From Primula veris (lineage: Eukaryota; Streptophyta; Magnoliopsida; Ericales; Primulaceae), in assembly GCA_963682055.1 (NCBI GenBank), contig OY821742.1:18348135-18412134 (forward strand): a stretch of 64,000 bases of DNA, written 5' to 3'. A program made the translations under genes and the position numbers. The notes under the pieces were generated by a model. The model was not told the origin of the DNA, searched no databases, and worked only from the letters and a program-made list of their open reading frames with translations. Below, one piece after another: positions 32,540 through 43,600 of the stretch (position 1 is its first letter; each line of letters begins with the position of its first letter).

Positions 32540-32808
32540 CAGTCTGAATCATTTTAAGTTATTTTAAAAACAGTCTGAATCATTTTAAATTATTTTAAAA
32601 ACAGTCTGAACCATTTTAAGTCATTTTTAAAAACAGTCTGAACCAAAAACAGTCTGAACTATTTTAAGTCATTTATAAAACAGTCTGAACCAAAAACAGT
32701 CTGAACCATTTTAAGTCATTTATAAAATAGTCCGAACCAAAAATAGTCTGAAACAAAAACAGTCTGAACCAAAACAGTCTGAAAACTAAACATTCTGAAA
32801 AATAAAAC
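32540..32808 (+). repeat. Mixed 31/16-bp minisatellite with CAGTCTGAACC core
   Basis: About twelve units start CAGTCTGAAYC or a close variant. Long units (about 31 bp, with CATTTTAAGTCATTTATAAA) alternate with short units (about 16 bp, CAGTCTGAACCAAAAA). The long unit looks like a short unit with an added ATTTTAAGT... piece. Confidence 0.85.
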
Positions 32809-32850
32809 TGACTCTATTCTTCTCTCTCCTCCCACTGGAGAAAGAGATAT

Positions 32851-32881
<31 letters not shown>

Positions 32882-33078
32882 CAGTAAATATAAATTATAA
32901 TACCAAAGATCTAAGCTAATGGATGCTGGTATATCGGCTCCTACGAGTGATTGAGAACTTGGAAGTCAATTTATGATGCTTCATAGAGATATTCGAACTT
33001 GGAACTGTGTATATATATATATACAAAAATATAGATATACATATACATATATATACACATAGATATATACAAATATAC

Positions 33079-33184
33079 ACAGGCGGAGGTACAGCAGCAG
33101 GCCGCTGGCGACGACGAGAGGTATGAGGAGCGAACCTCCGACGGTAGCGGCGGAGGTGGAGGGAACGACGGAGGAGCGGGAGCA
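33079..33184 (-). other. GC-rich island inside the foldback-like element
   Basis: About 105 bp with many GGC/GGA/GCG triplets (gcggaggtacagcag, gacggtagcggcgg), in sharp contrast with the AT-rich surroundings. On the minus strand it reads open as Ser/Pro/Arg-rich. It may be a captured gene or leader fragment; nothing specific is recognised. Confidence 0.4.
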
Positions 33185-33837
33185 AAATAGATATATATAT
33201 ACATATATACGGAGGCTTTTTATTGGGAGGTTTTTTAGAAAGAGAGAGAGTGATAAATTAGATAAATAGAAAGAATTAAGAGAGCTTTTATATTTAATGA
33301 TTAATGCACCAATCCTTAATTAGTTTTAGAAATAATGAACCAATTCTTAATTAAATTTTATAGCCGAACCAATTCTTAAATAGTTTTATTTTCATGGTTC
33401 AATCCTTAATTTTCTCTAATTTTTTTTATTTAAATATTGTAACGGAGGCAAAAGTATCTCTCTTATTTTAATTTTTGGCAAATACAGTATTATAACCAAG
33501 TCTATACAACCGGCATGGTGTGTAAAACTTTTTTAATATAGTTAGCCTAATAATTCCGTGTTTTCTTAATAATTTTTTTTAAAATAATCACAAATTTTAA
33601 TTATTTATAACTTGAAACTAAAGTTTTTTTAAGTAATTATTTTTATTCTTTATTTATTATATCTCTTTAAAATATCAAATAATGCAAAATAAACAATTAG
33701 ATTTTCAAAAAAATATAAAAAATATGAAAATGAAATTTTTTTAAAAAAGAAATTATTAAAAAAATGATGAAGTCGTTGCTTAGAAAAAACAGTGAAATTT
33801 TCATAACATTTATTATTGAAAACAATGTATAATCAGC

Positions 33838-33959
33838 CTAGCTATACACCATCTTATTTAATACTGAAACAAAATTCTTCCTACTATAAACAACATTCCT
33901 AGCTATACACCATCTTATTTAATACTGAAACAAAATTCTTCCTACTATAAACAACATTT
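33838..33959 (+). repeat. 61-bp tandem duplication, near-perfect
   Basis: CTAGCTATACACCATCTTAT ... AAACAACATT occurs at 33838 and 33899, offset 61 bp, with essentially no differences, so it is recent. Confidence 0.9.
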
Positions 33960-36116
33960 CTTGAGCAAAGTGATTAGTTCAAGTGGTCGATACACAAATA
34001 TTTTATGCTCACCATCAGTATTCGATCACTGGCGTCTGTGAATCAGATTACTTCCAAATAGAGGGTTATTAATTATTTAAAAAAAAAAAACTTCCTCCAA
34101 TAGTTGACACTTTGGTATATCATGCACACTCGTAGGGCTACAAAATAAATAGAGTCATCACGAACAATAATTAAGTGCTTGGATTCGTTTGCTTAACTTG
34201 ATATATATGTATAATATATCGATGCATGTTTGTGTGTATGCGAGTGTGTGTGTATCTATGTGTGAATGTGAGTGTATATAATTTTCACAAAAAAATATAC
34301 TCCATATAAAAAAAAACAATTTTTTTACGAGTCGAGCTGACTTTAATGACATTGAGTGGGATCATTGGAGTTAAGCAAACCTAATTATTAGAATCCCGGG
34401 TTTTTAAAATAAATCACTAGCCGAGTTTGAACTTGTTTTTTTAGTCTAGTCACGAGCCCGAGCCTAGGTTAAACATGTATTTTGAGCAAAACAAGCCAAG
34501 ACCGAGTCCACTCGAGCCGAGTCAGACTCATCCCATTGTCAAATCGACTCATCGGTTTGAATCTTGGTGCCCAAAAATTGGGGAACTGTAATATGAGTGT
34601 TATTCATTATAAAAAATAAACTAAAATCTAAAGAAATCATTTTTTTTTTTTGCTTTTGCAAGGAAAGCTAGCATAAATTAATCCCGAATACAAATAAATT
34701 AGTCCACATCTTCTGCCCCCTATTATTTACTCACTTCCGTGCCCCTGGCTTATTTAACCATAAATAATTTTTTAAAGAAGTTTTAAAAAGTCTATAATTA
34801 CTATAAGATATATATCAATACATTATAATAATTATTTTTAAATGAAAATTCACATGCAATTTATTTTAGAATAAATATATAAATTAATTTAAAATAAACA
34901 TTTAATCTTAAAAAAATGTCAAAAATAATATTATGTCAAAATATTTTTAAATTTGCATATAATATATATAAAAGTTTATAAATTAGTTAAACAAGTTGAG
35001 AAAACTTGTAATTCGAGTGAAAATAACTATGGGGGCATAAAATGGATAGATAATTGGTGATAGAAGATTTCGACTCCAAATAAAAGCTTCTAAGAAAAAT
35101 ACGAATCTTCTACCAGGTCTCATTCCCCCTTACCTATTAAACAAAAAATCTACATGTATTAATAAATTTCAACAATTATTTTAAAAGGAAAGACAAACAA
35201 TTTTTTTTAGAGTAAATATAAAAATTAGCGTATATAGTAAATGTTAAATCTTAAAAAAATTATCTAGAGAAATATTATGTCCAAATGTTATGAATTTGCA
35301 AATAATATATTATGATAGCTTATAAAAAACATTAAATTAAAACACGTGCAAAACAAGTTGTGAAAATTAAATTTGACCTAAGTTGAAAAAACTAAAAAAT
35401 GGGGCGTGAAATAGAGTAAAGAATAGATGTTAGAAAATTTGAATTTTTCTAAGCAACGTTTATGGCGTTCAGCTGAAGATAAAAAAAAAAAAAAAAAAGA
35501 ACAAAGTATTAAAGATTTTGCATAGTGTAAAAGAAAACTAAATCGATCAAACTTGTGGTTTTGTATCACAAATTAACAATTTATTGAGAGTTGGGTCTGA
35601 GGATGTATCCAAACCTGGCATTCTGCTAGCCATTTTTAAAGAATACAATCTATTAAGCACTTAATTATAGAAGATATGCAGATTTTATGACATATACTTG
35701 GACTAATATTACTCGACTTCAAGGAGAAAAATCAGTAAGGTAATAAGGAGGGAAATTATTGTTTAATACAAATTTTTGTACTTAATTATCAAAAACTTGA
35801 ATTTGTGATTTTTGTTTAATATTAAATAAATATCAACTTAGTGTGAGCGAGCATCACGGTTAAAAACAAAAAATAAAAAAAAATAAGTAGCATCATTAAG
35901 TATTTCTAACTAGCTAGTTTGAAAAGCGATTTTAACTATGAAATGTTTATAATTAAGCCTCAAAATAATACTATGTAATCATTTCTTCTAACCAAGAGCT
36001 TACCATGAAATATCCGGGAAGTTCCCAAAGCAAAATAATCCAACAATAATGCTACTAAACTGGCTCTTATTTTCTCAATAAATTATGACATATTTGCTCA
36101 TTTTTAACTCCACCAG
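33960..36116. other. AT-rich intergenic DNA without recognised genes
   Basis: Homopolymer runs (for example an A-tract at 35482-35499) and TA/TG microsatellites (34200-34280) occur. About 34320-34560 has repeated GAGYCGAG/CTCGAG motifs in both orientations, reminiscent of subterminal motifs of hAT elements, but no ends could be set. Confidence 0.45.
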
Positions 36117-36125
36117 GCTAAGATC

Positions 36126-36907
36126 GGAAGCGGGGGGCAGCAATTTGTATTTTATTGCTGCTGCAGCAATCGAATCCTATCCATCAATCAACAATAAACG
36201 GTTGAGATGCAATTTGATTTTGGTGAGCGCATCATAGCTAATCAAAACATCTATCTCTTGTACTGGTTCAATATATAACTCTCTCTCTCTCAAAATCGTT
36301 TATTCTCAAATCAATTAGTATTACCCATTTTGTAAATAACTTCATTTGTGATGATTTTTTTTAAAATATTAAAGATCAAATTCTTCAACTAATACCCTTT
36401 TGTCATTGTCAATCAAATATGAAATCAAATTTAAATCAAATTTGGGAGTCCGATTGAGTTTTTTCCCTTTAAAAAAAATGGGTTTTAAGAACAATTTTTT
36501 TTTTTTGCATTTGTGATCGATCTGATGGCTGAAAATCCCAAACTGACAATATGAATCATAAGTTAAAGATTATAAGTAATCCAAATAAAACCTAGTTTTT
36601 CAGATTCCTAATTTGTGTTTTTTTTGTTTGTAAAACTTTGTGGTTGGATCTATCTTAGATGAGTTCTAATTTTGTTAAAAAGTTTAATTTTAAAGCTTTA
36701 GGAGAAATTGAGAGTGAGTGAATATTAGGGAGTATTTTGATCTGATGAGGTATTTCAGAGTATTTGGGAAGAAAGAGAAATTGAAAGTTCCATTACTAGC
36801 AGAGCATTAATCAGGTGTACGGTTGCTAAAAAATGGATATACGTAGACATATACAATTGTTTAATGCTGCAACAGCAATTAAATACAAATTGCTGCCCCC
36901 GGCTTCC
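36126..36907. mobile_element. Mutator-type MITE (782 bp) with 9-bp target duplication
   Basis: The left end GGAAGCGGGGGGCAGCAATT and the right end (reverse complement GGAAGCCGGGGGCAGCAATT) form terminal inverted repeats of about 45 bp, both continuing into TTGCTGYTGCAGCA. The flanks are a perfect 9-bp direct repeat GCTAAGATC (36117-36125 and 36908-36916), the size made by Mutator-like transposases. The interior has CT-repeats (36281-36294) and no transposase. It ends 678 bp upstream of the glycosyltransferase start codon. Confidence 0.9.
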
Positions 36908-37304
36908 GCTAAGATCTATCAGAATAAGAGTCACAAAGTGTTAATAATTGAGCGAAATAATCAACTTAAATCCCAATCAAATCTCATAAGCTTTTGATTA
37001 CAAAAAAAACTATTAAAAAAAGTCACAGGTTTCACACAACCACCATTTCCATAAAGCTCATCATTTGCTCCAAAGTTCGATTGACAATTCACTAGTATTA
37101 TATATTTAATTAGTAAAACAGCCATCTAAATATGTGATTTCTATAACGAATAATATTTCTTCTGAAAAGAAAGAATACAAAAGTTGAGTATGAGCATTTT
37201 TTTTGTTGAAGATTTGAGTATGAGCATTTTGTATTATAAGTAAAATATAGCACGTAACACTTTTCTTCCCAAATCAAGTATATAGTCAACGGAATAATAG
37301 ATCA

Positions 37305-37604
37305 GGGAGATCCGTAGTTCATGGTTATCTGAGTGTTTAGATTCAAATATTTAACAATCCAGGTTGGTTATGCAGATTGTTTAAAAGACTGTTGTTTAAG
37401 TGAACCACTTACTTATGGATCTGAGTGTCATTAAATAATAGGAATACAAAATTTATCTATATATTTGGATAATTTCATGAAATTGCCTGATCCATTTCGT
37501 TAACAAGTTGACTTTTAATATTTTTCTTTTCCCACCCAACCAGTTAAATATTTGATAATCAAGATTAAGAAGTACGTACTCATCCATGAACCACGGATCT
37601 CCAT
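37305..37604. repeat. Inverted repeat flanking the glycosyltransferase start
   Basis: GGAGATCCGTAGTTCATGG (37306-37324) pairs with CCATGAACCACGGATCTCC (37585-37603) with one mismatch. A weaker match (CAAATATTTAAC) extends inward in both arms. The right arm includes the first ATG (37586). It could form a hairpin of about 300 nt in RNA or simply be a local inverted duplication. Confidence 0.75.
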
Positions 37605-40600
37605 CTGTTATTCCATTGCTCCAAATGAAAATTTCAACCAATCTTCTTGCCTTGAAAGTATGCAAAGGTTTAGCTATTGTAGGTCTAATCCTCTTTTTAC
37701 TTTACATTTTGTTCTCTAGTCAACTCAACTCATTTTCAATAACTTCTCATGACCTCTTCCCGAAATCCCTAAGCGTGATACATTCCCCAACAAAGGTTTC
37801 CCATATTGTTTTTGGACTTGTGGGCTCTCTCAATGCTTGGAAACACCGAAAAGCGTATATTGAAACTTGGTGGCACCCCGATGTGACACGTGGCTATCTG
37901 TACCTCGATCAGAGTCCTGGTGAAGATCTCCTCCCTTGGTCGCCCTCATCTCCCTTATTACGTATCTCCGATAATATTACAAATATTGTCAACGAGTCGA
38001 AACATGTTGCACCAATTATGGTCCGGATGGTACATGCCATTTTAGAGGTTTTCCGAGAGGGGGATAATGGGGTGAGGTGGATTGTCATGGGGGATGACGA
38101 CTCAATTTTTTTTGTGGAAAATTGGGTTAGTGTTTTGAATAAATATGATCATATGGACTATGTTTACATTGGAGGGCAGTCCGAAACTATTATGTCCAAC
38201 TTTTATTATTCATTTGAGCAGGGCTTCGGTGGCGCCGGATTTGCCTTGAGTTACCCGTTGGTTAGGGCTTTGGTAAAAGATTTAGAAGGGTGTTTGAAAA
38301 GATATCCATGGATGAATTCAGCTGATTTCATAACAAAATTTTGTGTTGACGAGCTTGGAGTTTCTTTTTCACCTGAAAAGGGAATTCATCAGGTAATTGC
38401 ATGAGTAAGGATTACAATAATAATTTTATTGATTTCGTCTTTGCTCTTCTTATATTTTCCTTGGACTAGGCCCAAAAAGCATGGGATTAGAGTCACTAAA
38501 AACCTATATTTTTATTGCTCCGTCTGGTAAAATATTAAATATATGTATAATTCATTTACTTTCTCTAATCAATAGTTATATGCGGCAGAGTGGTTGGTTT
38601 TCTTATTAAAAAGTCTAGGCAACCCACACATGTTCAAATTTTTGTGGAGACAAGATATTTTTTTTTTCCATTATATAATTTAGTACACTAATTAACCCTT
38701 TTAATTTTATTTAAGATTTTATGTGTTCTTTTATATTAAATAAAACAGCAAATGATCTGCTTAAACGACGTAGTTATTTAGTAATTGAATTCAATAATAT
38801 GAATTACTAATGCATACTTGCGGAATAGCATGATCAAAATAGTATGTCCATGGAAATAACATTCACCACAAAAAAAAATCAGTTTACCATAAGTTCTGTT
38901 ATTAAAATAAGTGTCGTTAAATATAATAACATTAAGTGTACCATCAGTTTAGCAATATATGTGTGACTTGCGATGATAAATTGACAATATTTTTATAGTG
39001 ATTTGTTTCTCTTGGCATTGTTTTATTATTAGAGCACTCTCAAAGGCGCACGCAACTTTTTCATATAACTATAAGGTTAAATGGAGTATACAGCCATTTT
39101 ATAGTATATATTTTTTTTTTTTAAAATAGTCTTTTTATGTATGATCAAAATAGTTTGTCCAATAAAATATTACTTCCTCCAAATTTAAGTTCAAATTTAA
39201 GGGTATCTTCACCATTCTTTGCTAGATTGGATACGTATATGTACAAGTTTTTAAAGTTATATAGGGTCTTAGCTAGTTAGACTCATGAGCAACACTTTTT
39301 GCTATTTTATATAAAGTTATATATTGAGCCACCTTATAAAGGTCAGCACTATATAAAAATGTCAGTTTACTATCAGAACGTCTGTTGTTAAACTGATGGT
39401 AAAGTGAGTGTTGCTAAATTTAGCAACAATTTTTGTTGCCAAACTGTTGCTAAAATTTAACGACACTCAATTTACCAACAATTTTCAAAAATTAAATTGT
39501 TACCATTTTGACTTTTTTTTCGAGTGCATTAAGTGTATAACTACCAAAATGATAATACTATTTAGCTAGGTGGTGATTAAACTATTACTCCCTCCGTTCC
39601 TACTTATTTAAAAGTTTACTTATATAATTCATTCCGAAATCCACTTGATTTGAGAACTTTGTTTTTTAGTAATTGTATTTTCATGTCGTTTCAGTTTTCT
39701 AATTTAATAAGACTTTTATCCCGTTAAACTATAAAATTAGTGGGTCATCCCCACTTTTGAATTTAAAAAAAAAAGCCTCATATATAATTATAAAAAAAAA
39801 ATATAAGAACTCAAAATATAAACATATGCAAGTCAGTATCAGTTACATTCAAATTTTGGTTCTGCCATTGTGTATAACATATTATACATATGTTACCGGG
39901 CTTCAGTTATTGACAACTTTTTGATCTTTGATATAAAATTGATATCAGAACAAGATCTATCCCCGGACTTCACTTTTATTGTTTACAAAATTAGTAACTT
40001 TTTCTTAACAAAGTTACGATATAAGAAATAAAACTGATTTTTTTCAATAAATTAATGGGCAAAGCCACCTTTTTTACTTTAAAATGTGTGATCAATAAAT
40101 TGAGAATATCGAACTTTTAATAAATATGATGTATGATCAGTGATTAATTACATAAGTATCAAGTATAATATATTGAATTAATGCCCAATAGGTACCACTT
40201 TTGAAATTATATTCCTCCTAGGTACCTCCATAATTTCACATTTCCTATAAGTACCACTTTTTAATTATTTAATTTATTTACTAAAACGCTATACACATAT
40301 TTCATAAAAAATGAAAAAAAACACATAAAATTATATAAAATGCAAAAAATCTCAAAATAAATGAAAAAAAATCACAAAAAATAAAAAAAAATTATAAAAA
40401 ATGAAAAAAATCACAAAATATTATTAAAAAATAATAAAAAATAAAATAAAAAATCACAAAAAATCACAAAAAATGAATAAATAAATAAATCACAAAAAAT
40501 CACAAAATTTTAAAAAAAATTACAAAAAAATAAAAAAAATTATAAAAAATCACAAAAATCACAAAAAATCACAAAAAATGAAAAAAAAATAAAAAAATCA

Positions 40601-43600
40601 CAAAAAATCACAAAATTTTAAAAAAATTATAAAAATTATAAAAAACAAAAAAAAATCACAAAAAATTATAAAAAAAAATGAAACAAATTGAAAAAAATCA
40701 CAAAATTATGAAAAAAAAAACAAAAAAAAAATCACTTTTATTGAAGTTTATGCACTTTCGACTGTACTAGATGCACTTTTAGTTGAACCAGATACAGATT
40801 TTACAGAAAGATATGCACTTTTATTGAACTAGATACACTTTTGTCTGAACCATATGCACTTTCAGCTGAACCAGATACACTTTTAGCTGAACCATATGCA
40901 CTTTCAGCTGAACCATATGCACTTTTATTGAACTAGATGCACTTTTGTCTGAACCATATGCACTTTTAGCTGAACCAGATACACTTTTAGCTGAACCATA
41001 TGCACTTTCAGTTGTACCAGATGCACTTTTAGTTAAATCAGATGCATTTTTAACAGAACTATATGCACTTTCGATTGTACTATATTCATTTTCGACTACA
41101 CTATATGCACTTTTGACTTAACTATATGTACTTTCCACTAAATTAGATGCACTTTAAACTGAACCAGATGTACTTTCAGCTGAACCAGATGAACTTTTAG
41201 CTGAACTATATGTATACTCACTTTTATTGAACTATATTTACTTTTGACTGAATTGTATGCACTTTCAACGGAACTAGATGTACTTTCAGCTGAATTGAAT
41301 GCAATTTCGACTCAATTTTATGCATTTTTGACTAACTATATACACTTTCGACTGAACTATATGCACTTTTATTGAACTATATACACTTTTAACTGAATTA
41401 TATGTATTTTTGACTGAACTAGATGCACTTTCAACTCATTTAGATTAAAAAAACGCACATTTATCATGGAAAAACCATGTTTTTGTATAAAAAAAATCAC
41501 TTTTCGGTATAAAAAGTGTTATATTGACAAAAAAAAAATTATATATTTTTTGTAATTTTTTAAAAAGTTTATGATTTTTTAATTTTTTTTATATTTCTTT
41601 TTTTTTGTGATTTTTGTGATTTTTTATAATTTTTATAATTTTTTGTGATTTTTGTTATTTTTTTATAATGTTTTGTGATTTTTTATAATGTTTTGTGATT
41701 TTTTGTGATTTTTTGTGATTTGTTGTGATTTGTTGTAATTTGTTGTTATTTTTTGTGATTTTTTGTAATTTTTTGTGATTTTTTGTAATTTTTTGTAATT
41801 TTTTGTAATTTTTTAATTTTTTTTGTAATTTTTATAATTTTTTTTGTGATTTTTGTATTTTTTAATAATTTTTTGTATTTTTGGTGATTTTTTATAATTT
41901 TTGGTGATTTTTTATAATTTTTTATAATTTTTTTGATTTTTTATGATTTTTTGTGATTTTTTATGATTTTTATAATTTTTTATGATTTTTTGTGATTTTT
42001 TTCATTTTAAAAAAAATCAATTACTATTTTTTTGTATTTTTGGTGATTTTTTTTATAATTTTTGGTGATTTTTTATAATTTTTTATAATTTTTTTGATTT
42101 TTTATGATTTTTTGTGATTTTTTATGATTTTTATAATTTTTTATGATTTTTTGTGATTTTTTTCATTTTAAAAAAAAATCAATTACTAATAAAACTCATA
42201 TAGTATAAAAAGTGTTACCTATGAGGAATGTGAAATTATCAAGGTATCTAGGAGTAATATAATTTGCTATGAGATAATTATAGGGAATTACCCCTAATAT
42301 ATTTATGCTCTCTTCCTTTTGTAAAAAAGTAATTTACTTTGTCTTTCCGTTTCCACCTTTTGTTTCATTTAGTAATTTTCTTGCTGAGTTAAAAAAATAC
42401 ACGATATTCTGCAGATCGACTTAAATGGGGATATATCAGGATTCCTATCATCGCATCCTCAGTCCCCGCTTCTCTCTCTTCACCATTTTGACAACGTAAA
42501 TCCAATTTTTCCAGCTATGGACCGCTTTGAATCTGCAAACCATCTCATGAAAGCCGCAAAAGTCGATCAATCTCGGATGCTACAACAAACCATTTGTTAT
42601 GACAGGCAAACCAGTTGGTCCTTCTCAGTAGCATGGGGCTATTCTGCACATATATATGAGAAGGTTTTTTACAATTGTTCTTCTTACCTATTTGAAGAGA
42701 TGAAACATTTAAAAGATCAAATCAGCCAGGACAAAATACTGTTACAAGCCGTCCCTTAGTAAGAAACTGATTACAAAACCGTTGCACTAAAAAAAAAAAA
42801 CTTCAAAAAACAAATCCCTAAGCAGGTCCTAGCAAGTCCGTATTCCCATCCCTAATGTACGTAACACATTTTTGATAGTGATATTAGAGCCGAGAGAGAA
42901 CCAATTTTTTTTGTATGGGCGGGGTTCCATTTCATATGAACATATATCTAATGAGTGAAAGGCTATTTTGTAAAATTTTACTAAAATTCTAAAAATTCAA
43001 TTTTTCTCAGCATGTAAATAATGTACTGTAGTACTTTTTCCAACTAAAAAATTTAGGTTGTGGTTTTAATAGAATGTCTTCTGCCTTTATTTGTTAATTA
43101 TGACTACTTTTAGTTGAGTCCATCTTATTGTAACGACTATTAAATATAAAAACTTGAGAACAAAAATGGGTGAAGTTTTTTAGGTTAAAATTATTTGGAT
43201 AATATCAATTATTTGTATATAAAAATTAATTTCTTGCTACATACAAAGCTATTTCTTTCTAGGATAAAATATCGGCTAGTGCAAATTTTTGTCAGAATTG
43301 TTGTAGAAATATAATAATATTGCAAAACAAAATTGGACAAATATAGTTTCATCAGTAGTAGTGCACCATTCTCTTATAACAGGAATCAATTTGGACAATG
43401 ATACTTTCTTCTGCTTGAGTGGTTTCAAAGCAAAGAAAATCAACATTTTCTTCTTCTTGAATAACATCAAATTTTTCAATAAATACCCATCTTCTTGCCG
43501 TACTTGGTTTCTTCCATTACCGAATTAACTAATTTCTTTACTGTGTGCCTGATGTCTATTTTTTTCCATCCATATTAATTACAGATCATATCGAGGACCC

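Larger units (their letters stand above)
32213..33420. mobile_element. Foldback-like element with inverted ends (about 1.2 kb)
   Basis: The left end (GGATTGCACTATGAAAACA, AATAATTGATTC, AACTAATTAAAGATTG; 32219-32290) is matched in reverse complement by the right end 33290-33415 (GGATTGAACCATGAAAATA, AAGAATTGGTTC, AACTAATTAAGGATTG). Between them lie an A-rich block, a CAGTCTGAACC minisatellite, TA microsatellites (32850-32876, 33008-33030) and a GC-rich insert. There is no coding capacity of its own. The superfamily is unclear because no target duplication was resolved. Confidence 0.6.
40179..42293. mobile_element. Foldback transposon-like element in intron 1 (about 2.1 kb)
   Basis: The outer inverted repeats are 40203-40263 and 42206-42265 (AAATTATATTMCTCCTAG, ATAATTTCACATT), roughly 80% identical. 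Inside them the left arm (40305-40735) is packed with AAAAAATCACAAAA and the right arm (41520-42175) with its complement TTTTTGTGATTTTT, so the arms can pair over hundreds of bases. The centre (40736-41440) is a 21-bp minisatellite. No coding capacity. Long complex inverted arms of repeats around a loop are the foldback architecture. It sits inside the transcribed intron of the glycosyltransferase. Confidence 0.75.

Noticed and set aside
32850..33070. Possible centromere-like or regulatory AT repeat
   Set aside because: Simple TA and TATACA microsatellites inside a transposon-like element; nothing specific.
37453..37665. 70-codon minus-strand ORF opposite the start of the glycosyltransferase
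   Set aside because: Overlaps the gene's first exon and promoter on the other strand; protein-like in part (GITDGDPWFMDEYV) but no family, promoter or second exon seen.
40736..41440. Regularly spaced repeats resembling a CRISPR array
   Set aside because: Repeats are contiguous, without unique spacers, variable in sequence, and in a plant genome.
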